Assembly (NCBI GenBank): GCA_016783285.1
Contig: JADHWW010000041.1
Coordinates: 1 to 16,998 of the forward strand
Direction: 5' to 3'
Source of the DNA: Anaerolineae bacterium
GTDB lineage: Bacteria > Chloroflexota > Anaerolineae > B4-G1
Length of the DNA: 16,998 nt
Below are positions 7,329-13,360 of this stretch, piece after piece. The notes under the pieces are model-generated. The model was not told the DNA's origin, ran no database searches, and worked only from the letters and a program-made list of their open reading frames with translations. The position numbers and the translations under genes are program-made. Position 1 is the stretch's first letter. Every line of letters begins with the position of its first letter.

Positions 7329-7450
7329 CAGCAATTCCCGTTATGGGGTTCGTAGTAACGACTTTAGTCGTTTGGGCCGCGCAACCAGCGACTAAAGTCG
7401 CTACTACGATGCCATATCACGCGTCAACGATGCTAAAACGGGAATTGCTG
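7329..7450. repeat. 122-bp nested inverted-repeat element
   Basis: The outer arms are a perfect 14-bp inverted repeat, CAGCAATTCCCGTT (7329-7342) and AACGGGAATTGCTG (7437-7450). Within it a second inverted repeat pairs 7351-7370 with 7389-7408 (19 of 20 bases, around CGACTTTAGTCG). The inner arm text AGTAGCGACTTTAGTCGC is familiar as a dispersed repeat in Chloroflexota and cyanobacteria (recollection, not searched). The element sits in the divergent gap between the permease start (7256) and the ECF promoter (7603) and has no coding capacity. It could insulate or terminate transcription on both sides. Confidence 0.8.
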
Positions 7451-7697
7451 CAATAAGATGCTCCTAATGATACCACAGGAATCGCTGGGGGGAAGTTACG
7501 GTTTAGTTACGTCCACGAGGCGGAGGAGAAGGTGTATGGTCGTTTGAGTTCTCGTATGTGATGTCTTTGGATGTTGTTCTTGGTTCCCTGACAACTTGCT
7601 CCTTGACAACTTGCGACTTTGGCGTTATTGTATGTTCGATGGTCTTGGTTTTGCTCCCGTAGACATTCTAGCGAACCGCACATTAAGGAGGAACATC
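7451..7697 (+). other. Upstream region of the ECF operon
   Basis: No gene is seen here. The region holds two short direct repeats that could be operators. AGTTACG occurs at 7494-7500 and 7505-7511, one helical turn apart. TGACAACTTGC occurs at 7589-7599 and 7604-7614, 15 bp apart, with the second copy overlapping the -35 box. I looked for conserved TPP, FMN and cobalamin riboswitch cores and saw none. The leader from the predicted start (about 7638) to GTG 7698 is only about 60 nt. Confidence 0.5.
7603..7631 (+). promoter_or_regulatory. Sigma70-type promoter of the ECF operon
   Basis: A perfect TTGACA (7603-7608) is followed after 17 bp by TATTGT (7626-7631), which matches four of six consensus bases including the key first TA and last T. 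The predicted start is near 7638. The -35 box lies inside a 15-bp-spaced direct repeat (TGACAACTTGC), so a repressor binding there would occlude polymerase. Confidence 0.65.
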
Positions 7698-8237
7698 GTG
7701 AAGGGTAAGTTCAATACCACCATGTTGGCTGTGATAGCGGTGATGATCGCTGTCGTCGCTGTAACGACCGGGTTTTTGCCCCGGGTTCCTATACCCGGTA
7801 CCGGTGGATACGTTCACCTGGGAGATATCTTCGTGTTCTTCTCCGCCTTTGCCTTTGGCCCCGTGATCGGTGCCATCGCCGGCGGTATTGGCTGTGGGCT
7901 GGCTGACATACTGGGTGGCTGGGCTGTGTGGGCTCCTCTGACCCTTGTTGCGCACGGCGTGCAGGGGCTCGTCGCTGGCTACTTTGGCAAAGGCAAGGGC
8001 GTTGGCGGCCTGGTCGTAGCGTGGTTGCTTGGCGCTATCTGCCTGGTGGGGCTCTATTTCCTGGGCGAACTGCTCCCTGTGTACGGTGGCTTCGCCGGCG
8101 CCGTGACCGAGATCGTCCCCAACATCATGCAAGCCCTGGCGGGTGGTATCGTGGGCATCCCGCTCGTGTTGCTTGTCCGCAAGGCTTACCCGCCTATTGA
8201 GCGGATCGGCTTGGGCCAGACCTGGCAGGAGGAGTAG
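7698..8237 (+). CDS. ECF transporter S component (PF07155/COG4720-like)
   Basis: A 179-residue membrane protein that should bind the substrate of the ECF importer. The GTG at 7698 is chosen because AAGGAGG ends 6 bp before it; a longer frame from 7596 adds a non-membrane leader with no such site. About five to six hydrophobic segments are seen. The block VPIPGTGGYVHLGD (residues 30-43) followed by FGPVIGAIAGGIGCGLADILGG is the hallmark of the PF07155 S-component family, assigned in various members to riboflavin or to hydroxymethylpyrimidine-type precursors. Which of these applies cannot be read here, as no biosynthesis gene or riboswitch is adjacent. It is the first gene of the operon, 54 bp ahead of the ATPase gene, so this is a dedicated (group I-like) ECF transporter rather than one sharing a distant module. 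Confidence 0.9.
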   Translation: MKGKFNTTMLAVIAVMIAVVAVTTGFLPRVPIPGTGGYVHLGDIFVFFSAFAFGPVIGAIAGGIGCGLADILGGWAVWAPLTLVAHGVQGLVAGYFGKGKGVGGLVVAWLLGAICLVGLYFLGELLPVYGGFAGAVTEIVPNIMQALAGGIVGIPLVLLVRKAYPPIERIGLGQTWQEE

Positions 8238-8243
8238 GCGGGA

Positions 8244-8299
8244 ACGAGTAAGCGAGTAAACGAGTAGATGAGTAAATGAGTAGATAAGTAGGTGAGTGG
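8244..8299 (+). repeat. Seven-copy octamer repeat in the ECF intercistronic gap
   Basis: Seven consecutive 8-bp units of the form NNGAGTAR: ACGAGTAA, GCGAGTAA, ACGAGTAG, ATGAGTAA, ATGAGTAG, ATAAGTAG and GTGAGTGG. The last unit supplies the GTG start codon of the ATPase. The tract therefore occupies the whole ribosome-loading region, and no ordinary Shine-Dalgarno is seen just before the start. Two internal ATGs lead only to tiny frames ending in TGA or TAA. Confidence 0.9.
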
Positions 8300-10106
8300 A
8301 GAATCAGCCGAGATCAGCATTCGTAATCTTCACTATTCCTATCCACCCCTGACCGCCCAAGGTGGGCCCGTGTCGGTTCTGCGCGGTATAGACCTGGAGG
8401 TGGAAAGGGGTGAATTCGTCTCCATTATGGGACCGACCGGGGTGGGCAAAACCACGCTGTGCCTGGCTCTCAATGGCATCGTCCCTCAATCTATGGGCGG
8501 TATCTTTGGGGGAGATGTGATTGTTGGAGGCCTCAATACCAAAAAGCACCCGGTGTCCAGGTTGGCCTCCAGGGTCGGGATTGTGTTCCAGGACGCTGAA
8601 AGCCAGTTCTTCAACATGACTGTGGAGGACGAGGTGGCCTTCGGCCCCGAGAGTCTGGGCATCGCCCCTGACGAGATCAGGGAACGGCTGGCTTGGGCGC
8701 TAGACGTGGTGCAGATGTCCGACTTCCTCGACCGATCCCCCTTTCAGCTTTCCGGTGGGCAGAAGCAGCGCGTGGCCATTGCCTCTATCCTGGCTATGAG
8801 GCCAGACATTCTGGTGTTGGACGAGCCCACGTCAGGTCTGGACCCCATCGGCAAGTTCGAGGTGTTCCACGTAGTCCAGGAGCTGAAGCGTCGGGAACAG
8901 ATCACGATCATTATGGTCGAGCAAGAGGCGGAAAAGATCGCTGAATTCTCCGACCGGGTGGTCGTGATGCACGAGGGCAAGATCGTAATGGTGGACGCCC
9001 CCTGTGTTATCTTTAGCCAGGTTGATCTGATGCACGAGATTGGGCTGAGTGTCACCCAGGTGAGCGATCTGGCGGCCCGTTTCAACGCTCGCTCCGGCAC
9101 GAATTACACTTTCACCCTGTTCGAGGATGCTTATAGCACCCTGGTGCAGAACACGGATTGCAGGACAGTAACGGATTGTTTCCGTCCTGGCACTGACGAC
9201 ACCAGCAGCGAACAGAAGTCCGCCAATCTTAAATCACCAGGTCTCCAACCTCCAATTTCCAACCTCCACCCCCCCGTCATCCAGGTGCGCGACCTTTGGT
9301 ACCAGTACACTGATGACATTGTAGCCCTCAGAGGTGTCAGCCTGGACATCAAAGACGGCGATTTCGTGGCCGTGATTGGCCAGAATGGCTCAGGCAAGAC
9401 GACATTGGTCAAGCACTTCAATGGGCTGCACAAGCCTACAAAGGGTCAGGTTATCGTGGACGGGCGGGACGTGAGGGACCTCCCGGTGGGCGAGCTGGCC
9501 CGCACCGTCGGTTACGTCTTTCAGAATCCCGACTACCAGATCTTTTGCGCCACTACCCGCGAAGAGATTGCCTTCGGGCCGCGCAACCTGGGGCTGGAGG
9601 GAGACGAACTGGAGAAGCGTGTCGAGGAGGCATTGGCTTACTTTGGGCTGACTGAGTATGCCGGCAGCCCTCCTGCTGTCCTGGGCTTCGGTACCAGGCG
9701 CAAGATCAGCGTCGCCGCCGTCTACTCCATGCGTCCTCGGGTCTTTGTGCTCGACGAGCCGACCACCGGCCTGGACTGGAAGAGCACTATGGATTTGATG
9801 CGGGTCATCCGGGCTATGAACGAGATGGGCCACACGATCATTCTGGTGACCCACGACATGAAACTCGTCTGCGAGTTTGCGCGCAGCAGCCTGGTGTTGC
9901 GTGATGGTCAGGTTCTGACATACGACGACACCAGGACGGTCTTTAAGCACTCCGAGATACTCAAGGACACTCAGATCGAACCGCCGCAGATCACAGAACT
10001 GGCCAAGAGGATGGCACCCTTTGGGATGCCCGACGACGTGCTGACCGTGGATGAGTTCCACACTGTGTACGTCAATACTGCGTACGTCGGTAGGCGGAGA
10101 GGATAG
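8292..10106 (+). CDS. Fused ECF transporter ATPase (EcfA-EcfA')
   Basis: A 604-residue protein with two complete ABC ATPase domains that powers the ECF importer at the inner membrane face. Domain 1 (about 8-295): Walker A GPTGVGKTT (47-55), Q-loop Q100, signature LSGGQ (153-157), Walker B ILVLDEP with D177/E178. Its H-loop position reads VEQE, so histidine is replaced by Q211. Domain 2 (about 330-600): Walker A GQNGSGKTT (363-371), Q-loop Q411, Walker B VFVLDEP with D488/E489 and H-loop H521, but the signature reads LGFGT (464-468) instead of LSGGQ. Both defects fall in the composite site formed by Walker A1 and signature 2; the other site is canonical. The interdomain linker (about 299-331) is encoded partly by a heptamer repeat. 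The GTG at 8292 is the only sensible start. EcfT follows 2 bp after the stop. Confidence 0.93.
   Translation: MSGESAEISIRNLHYSYPPLTAQGGPVSVLRGIDLEVERGEFVSIMGPTGVGKTTLCLALNGIVPQSMGGIFGGDVIVGGLNTKKHPVSRLASRVGIVFQDAESQFFNMTVEDEVAFGPESLGIAPDEIRERLAWALDVVQMSDFLDRSPFQLSGGQKQRVAIASILAMRPDILVLDEPTSGLDPIGKFEVFHVVQELKRREQITIIMVEQEAEKIAEFSDRVVVMHEGKIVMVDAPCVIFSQVDLMHEIGLSVTQVSDLAARFNARSGTNYTFTLFEDAYSTLVQNTDCRTVTDCFRPGTDDTSSEQKSANLKSPGLQPPISNLHPPVIQVRDLWYQYTDDIVALRGVSLDIKDGDFVAVIGQNGSGKTTLVKHFNGLHKPTKGQVIVDGRDVRDLPVGELARTVGYVFQNPDYQIFCATTREEIAFGPRNLGLEGDELEKRVEEALAYFGLTEYAGSPPAVLGFGTRRKISVAAVYSMRPRVFVLDEPTTGLDWKSTMDLMRVIRAMNEMGHTIILVTHDMKLVCEFARSSLVLRDGQVLTYDDTRTVFKHSEILKDTQIEPPQITELAKRMAPFGMPDDVLTVDEFHTVYVNTAYVGRRRG
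9244..9271 (+). repeat. Heptamer repeat in the ATPase interdomain linker
   Basis: Four 7-bp units, TCCAACC, TCCAATT, TCCAACC and TCCACCC, are followed by more C. They encode LQPPISNLHPP between the two ABC domains. A 7-bp unit shifts the frame by one when gained or lost, so domain 2 would be lost from the product. Confidence 0.7.
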
Positions 10107-10108
10107 CG

Positions 10109-10915
10109 ATGAGCTTCATGTTCGACCTGTATGTGGAACGCCCGGGCTGGGCGCACCGGGTTGATCCCAGAGTCAAGCTCTTGTTTGTCCTGGTGGGCGT
10201 TATTTCCATGATCTTGTTCTCAAACCTCTTCTTTATGCTGGCGACGCTGATCACCATCCAATTGCTGATTGGTTCGGCCAGGGTGCCGCGCGACCGTTTC
10301 GCCTGGGTGTGGAAGACTATGCTGCCTATTAACTTCCTCATCCCACTTCTGTGGACACTCTTCTATCCGGAAGGAGAGATCCTGTTCCAGTTCTGGATTC
10401 TGAAGTTCACGCCTCTGGCGTTGGTCCGGGGACTGGGAGTAGCGGCGCGTCTGGACAGCATCGCTTTTATCTGTTTCCTGTGGCTGTTTACCACCGACCA
10501 GACATCCATCGTGCGCAGCCTGGTCGAGATCGGTATGCCTTTCGAGTGGGGGTTGGTACTGGCGATCAGCCTGCGCTATGTGCCCACCTTTTACGGTCTC
10601 TACGTAGTGGTGTCAGAGGCGCAGCAGGCGCGTGCGCTGGACCTCACCAAAGGTAACTTTTTCCAGAAGCTCAAGTCCTACATGCCCATCCTGGTGGCGA
10701 TGATCATCAGTGCTCTTAGAACGGCCGACAAACTCGCCAGGGCGCTGGAATCGCGGGCGCTGGGCATCGAGGGGGTGGAGCGTACCTACCTGCACGATAT
10801 TCGTTTCAGCCGCCGGGATTACGTCTTCAGCGCTGTGTTGCTTCTTATCTTCTGCGTCGCTATTGTGCTGCACGTGCTGGGCGTGTTCACGCATCCTCTC
10901 TATCTGATTTCGTAG
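10109..10915 (+). CDS. ecfT: ECF transporter transmembrane protein EcfT
   Basis: A 268-residue membrane protein that couples the ATPases to the S component. The ATG at 10109 lies 2 bp after the ATPase stop with GGAGAGG ahead, indicating tight translational coupling. N-terminal hydrophobic helices (about 22-56, 70-87, 115-127, 145-160) precede the cytoplasmic coupling region. The two coupling helices carry the family's Ala/Ser-Arg-x motifs as EAQQARAL (170-177; A174-R175-A176) and ALESRAL (212-218; S215-R216-A217). The usual final residue of these motifs is Gly, here Ala in both. The last helix (about 238-260) is followed by a short tail. Third gene of the ECF operon; no strong intrinsic terminator follows, though hairpins do. 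Confidence 0.93.
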   Translation: MSFMFDLYVERPGWAHRVDPRVKLLFVLVGVISMILFSNLFFMLATLITIQLLIGSARVPRDRFAWVWKTMLPINFLIPLLWTLFYPEGEILFQFWILKFTPLALVRGLGVAARLDSIAFICFLWLFTTDQTSIVRSLVEIGMPFEWGLVLAISLRYVPTFYGLYVVVSEAQQARALDLTKGNFFQKLKSYMPILVAMIISALRTADKLARALESRALGIEGVERTYLHDIRFSRRDYVFSAVLLLIFCVAIVLHVLGVFTHPLYLIS

Positions 10916-11040
10916 TCCGTAAGTATCTTTTCAATATGGCTCTTTGGGATTTCGCGGGGTGCTCTAAGCGGGTGTGACACCCGCGTTCCACATCTGGGAG
11001 CAACGCGGCGTCTCAGTCCCATAGACGGAGGTGACACACC

Positions 11041-11275
11041 ATGCGCGTCAACCTAAGACAAATGGCCCACGAAAGAAGCCCATCACGCTCGCCGACCAGC
11101 CCCGCCGGGGCATAAAGTGCCCCGGCTACGGAGCTACCACCCCGTAAACGGGGTTCAGGAGCCCGATTCATCGGGCGGAAGCTCCGTAGCCCGGCGACGC
11201 CTGCCCTGAGCCTGCCGAAGGGTCATCGCCGGGCGGCCTCGGCAAGCACGGCATCCCCCTTAAGTTGACGCGCAT
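11041..11275. mobile_element. Inner element with 17-bp TIRs and 11-bp flanking direct repeats
   Basis: Ends ATGCGCGTCAACCTAAG (11041-11057) and CTTAAGTTGACGCGCAT (11259-11275) are inverted repeats with one mismatch. The element is flanked by the 11-bp direct repeat GGTGACACACC at 11030-11040 and 11278-11288, as a target-site duplication would be, with two extra G on the right. It lies wholly inside the 10947-11318 element and itself contains the triple-hairpin repeat. No transposase is present. The direct repeats could instead be part of the outer element's arms. Confidence 0.6.
11139..11236. repeat. Dispersed triple-hairpin repeat, copy 2
   Basis: Same order as the copy at 951-1025: ACCCCGTAAACGGGG, GCCCGATTCATCGGGC, GGAAGCTCCGTA, then the CCCGGCGA/TCGCCGGG stem. 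Here the third loop carries a 24-bp insert (11199-11222) reading CCTGCCCTGAGCCTGCCGAA within it. An upstream GGCTACGGAGCT (about 11124-11135) pairs with AGCTCCGTAGCC inside the repeat, giving a further long-range stem absent from copy 1. Loop bases differ between copies while the stems are kept. Confidence 0.85.
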
Positions 11276-11327
11276 GGGGTGACACACCCCCTTTGAGCAC
11301 ATCTACCCCGCGAAATCCGGGAGACCC

Positions 11328-11377
11328 AGTGCGTTTTAACGCACTTTCTGTATCAGCCGATGGTTTCAACCATCGGC
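11328..11377. terminator. Paired hairpins between convergent genes, possible terminators
   Basis: AGTGCGTTTTAACGCACT (11328-11345) is an 8-bp stem with a 2-nt loop, followed by TTCTG. GCCGATGGTT / AACCATCGGC (11356-11377) is a perfect 10-bp stem. They lie between the ECF operon and the oppositely oriented AIR-synthase-like gene, the usual place for bidirectional terminators. Neither has a real U-tract, so they may instead be REP-like hairpin repeats. Confidence 0.45.
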
Positions 11378-11410
11378 GGGGCAAGACTGGAGTAAGGCTC
11401 GCGACGATTT

Positions 11411-11440
11411 CTGGATAGTGCTAGGCTGGATAGTGCTAGG
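11411..11440. repeat. 15-bp perfect tandem duplication over a stop codon
   Basis: CTGGATAGTGCTAGG occurs twice in direct succession (11411-11425 and 11426-11440). The second copy contains the TAG stop (11436-11438) of the AIR-synthase-like gene on the minus strand, so the gene has a duplicated in-frame stop 15 bp further on. Confidence 0.9.
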
Positions 11441-12434
11441 CAATCTCGTCCCGCTCGAAGCGGGGTAGTGGCCGTTCGCCCGTCGCGCTTCGCAGCACGG
11501 CGCCACGCCCTTGCTCGACCACGCGGCCAATGCGTGCTGCCGCGATGCCTGCTTCCCCCAGCGCGGCTACTATCGCGGCGGCGTCACCTGGCGCGACCGC
11601 CAGCAACAGCGCGCCGGAAGCGATCAGCCCCAGCGGGTTCAGCCCCAGCCGTGCACACAGCATTTGTGTCTCGGGCAGGATCGGGATGGCGGCCTCGTCC
11701 ACCTCCAGCCCGACTCCCGCCGCTTCGGCCAGTTCCCACAGGCCGTTCGCCAGCCCGCCCTCGGCAAGGTCGTGCATGGCGTGCACCTCTCCCGCTGTCG
11801 TGGCTACAGCCGCGTCGCGCACAACGCTGATGCCGGGGTCGTGCAAGAACCCCCGGCACCGTTCCAGCAATGATCTGTTCACTTCTGTCAGTTCAGCACC
11901 CTTTTCCCGCGCGATGATGGCCGTTCCCTCTACTGCGACACCCTTGGTGACGAGCAAAGCATCGCCCAGTCGGACTCCATCGGGCAACACCAGGCGCTTT
12001 GGTGTTGCCTCACCCAGCATGCAGCCGACGACGATGGGGCGGTTGAGCCCGTGGGTGATCTCGGTGTGGCCGCCTACCAGTTCCACACCTAGTTCGCGGC
12101 AGGCATCGGCGATCTGTTCGAAGATCGTGTCTACCAGCGCTTCGTCGGTGCGGCCTTCGGGCAAGAGCAGTGTGGCGAGGAACCAGCGTGCCGTCGCGCC
12201 GGTGCAAGCGACGTCGTTGGCGTTGACGTGGACGGCATACCAGCCGATCTCGTCGCTGGCGAAGGTGATGGGATCGGTCTTGGCGACCAGGTAGCGGTCG
12301 CCGAAGGAGATAACCGCTGCGTCGTGCCCCACGCCCGGCCCCAGGATGACGCGCTCGTCGGATGGCGCATGGCGGGCGAACAGCCGGGCCAGGTGCTCGA
12401 CGGGCAATTTTCCTAATGGGTAGGTGATTTTCAT
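11436..12434 (-). CDS. AIR synthase-related (PurM/HypE-like) protein
   Basis: A 332-residue protein of the PurM/HypE ATP-binding superfamily. Start ATG at 12434 overlaps the stop of the DUF4058 gene in an ATGA, so translation is probably coupled; there is no clear ribosome site, and an in-frame upstream start at 12563 would only read through that gene. N-terminal KLPVEHLARLF, then GPGVGHDAAV (32-41), where the usual GDDA is GHDA, and AKTDPITF (51-58). The central LVGGHTEITHG (119-129) is the glycine-rich ATP-binding block, and the C-terminal half carries HDLAEGGL. Members usually bind ATP and phosphorylate or activate a carbonyl or amide, as in purine synthesis or hydrogenase maturation. This one stands without pur or hyp neighbours, so neither role is supported. 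Superfamily sure, substrate unknown. Confidence 0.88.
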   Translation of the reverse strand: MKITYPLGKLPVEHLARLFARHAPSDERVILGPGVGHDAAVISFGDRYLVAKTDPITFASDEIGWYAVHVNANDVACTGATARWFLATLLLPEGRTDEALVDTIFEQIADACRELGVELVGGHTEITHGLNRPIVVGCMLGEATPKRLVLPDGVRLGDALLVTKGVAVEGTAIIAREKGAELTEVNRSLLERCRGFLHDPGISVVRDAAVATTAGEVHAMHDLAEGGLANGLWELAEAAGVGLEVDEAAIPILPETQMLCARLGLNPLGLIASGALLLAVAPGDAAAIVAALGEAGIAAARIGRVVEQGRGAVLRSATGERPLPRFERDEIA

Positions 12435-13252
12435 CTGTTGCTGCTGCGCAGTTCTTTTCCTTTCAGCAGGTCGTCTACCCACGCCGTCTCCTCTGGCGAA
12501 AGTGGTGCGGGTGGCGGCTGCCGGTAGTCCACGAAGTCCGCATAGCCGCCGTTGTCGTAGCATAGCGTGAGTACTGCCTGCAGGTCCAATGTCACGTCAG
12601 GGTCGGGCTCCCGCAGGGGGACGCGGAAGCGGGGCAGACGGCGCTGAAGCAGGATGGGGTATACCTCGAAGCGGTACTGTTCCGGCGCTCGTTTTACGCT
12701 GACGAGATAGCGGTGCGGTGGTAGGGAGGCCAATCCCTCCTCTGAGATTGCCACCGTGTGCAGTCCCTCCGAAAGCAGGTCAATCTCGATCAGGTGCACA
12801 GGACTATCCAGAATCTCCTGCTGCTTGCGACGGTAGAGGCGATGGCCCTTCCCCGGCGTCTTGTTGGCCGGGCTGAGTACCTCAATGAGCGTTACCACCT
12901 CGCCGCCGGCCGCGTGGACGATCTCGACGAAGGGCTCCCGATGTTCGACGGGTGGGAGGGTAAGGACAATCGGTGTGTCCAATTTCTCCTCGGACATCCT
13001 CACTTCTGGGGATAGTGTGGCGAGGCTCACCGGTGCGGGTTCCCTGATAGGCTGCCGGGTCAGGATGACGTCCGGGTACAGCGCCCGGGGCGGCTGCAGG
13101 ATGTAGACTCGCTCACCCATGCGGGCGTGGTAGCGCGGGCGCAAGTGCGGCTGGAGTGCATCGGCGGTGTAGGTGATCAGCCGCTGATGCACATCTGGCC
13201 AGCGGGCCGGGTCCTCCAGGTAGGGATCCATTCCAGGAAACGGGCTGGGCAC
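12431..13252 (-). CDS. DUF4058 family protein
   Basis: A 273-residue protein. The GTG at 13252 is chosen because AGGAGG lies 6 bp ahead and it places the family's opening PSPFPGMDPYLE at residues 2-13; an in-frame ATG at 13282 adds ten uncharacteristic residues. Blocks seen: YPDVIL (59-64), TLIEVLSPANK (121-131), RRKQQEIL (141-148) and LIEIDLL (154-160). The PD...E-V-L-S-P...K arrangement recalls Uma2-type PD-(D/E)XK nuclease-like proteins, with D61 and E124 as candidate acidic residues. This relation is my inference, not an established function of DUF4058. It lies 108 bp after the kinase stop and overlaps the AIR-synthase-like gene by 4 bp. Confidence 0.9.
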   Translation of the reverse strand: MPSPFPGMDPYLEDPARWPDVHQRLITYTADALQPHLRPRYHARMGERVYILQPPRALYPDVILTRQPIREPAPVSLATLSPEVRMSEEKLDTPIVLTLPPVEHREPFVEIVHAAGGEVVTLIEVLSPANKTPGKGHRLYRRKQQEILDSPVHLIEIDLLSEGLHTVAISEEGLASLPPHRYLVSVKRAPEQYRFEVYPILLQRRLPRFRVPLREPDPDVTLDLQAVLTLCYDNGGYADFVDYRQPPPAPLSPEETAWVDDLLKGKELRSSNR

Positions 13253-13360
13253 GTCTTGCCTCCTGCCTTCATTCTGCCGCACTTTGCCTTGTGCTGCAAA
13301 TCATGGTGGGTGGACAGGCACTGTATTCGGTATGGGGAGATGGGAGTGCAGTGCCGTGAT

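Larger units (their letters stand above)
10947..11318. mobile_element. 372-bp MITE-like element (outer)
   Basis: Perfect 14-bp terminal inverted repeats, GGATTTCGCGGGGT (10947-10960) and ACCCCGCGAAATCC (11305-11318). Comparing further inwards, both arms continue with related text: GCTC, AAG, then GGGTGTG and a ...ACACCC-type segment, with small gaps. The inverted similarity is therefore roughly 35-40 bp. A 17-bp palindrome GCGGGTGTGACACCCGC sits in the left arm (10968-10984). No coding frame of note lies within, so it would be non-autonomous. It lies between the EcfT stop and the convergent AIR-synthase-like gene. Confidence 0.65.

Noticed and set aside
7451..7697. Riboswitch upstream of the ECF S component (TPP, FMN or cobalamin)
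   Set aside because: The conserved cores I looked for were not present and the predicted leader is only about 60 nt.
10968..10984. Hairpin GCGGGTGTGACACCCGC as an intrinsic terminator for the ECF operon
   Set aside because: Strong stem but followed by GTTCCAC, no U-tract; it is better explained as part of the MITE-like arm.
11530..12294. 254-codon + strand frame opposite the AIR-synthase-like gene
   Set aside because: Ser/Pro/Ala-rich shadow typical of high-GC antisense frames; the minus strand shows conserved PurM-like blocks.
13253..13360. Promoter in front of the DUF4058 gene (TTGCAG, 17 bp, CAGAAT on the minus strand)
   Set aside because: Only three and four consensus bases match; read-through from the kinase is as likely.
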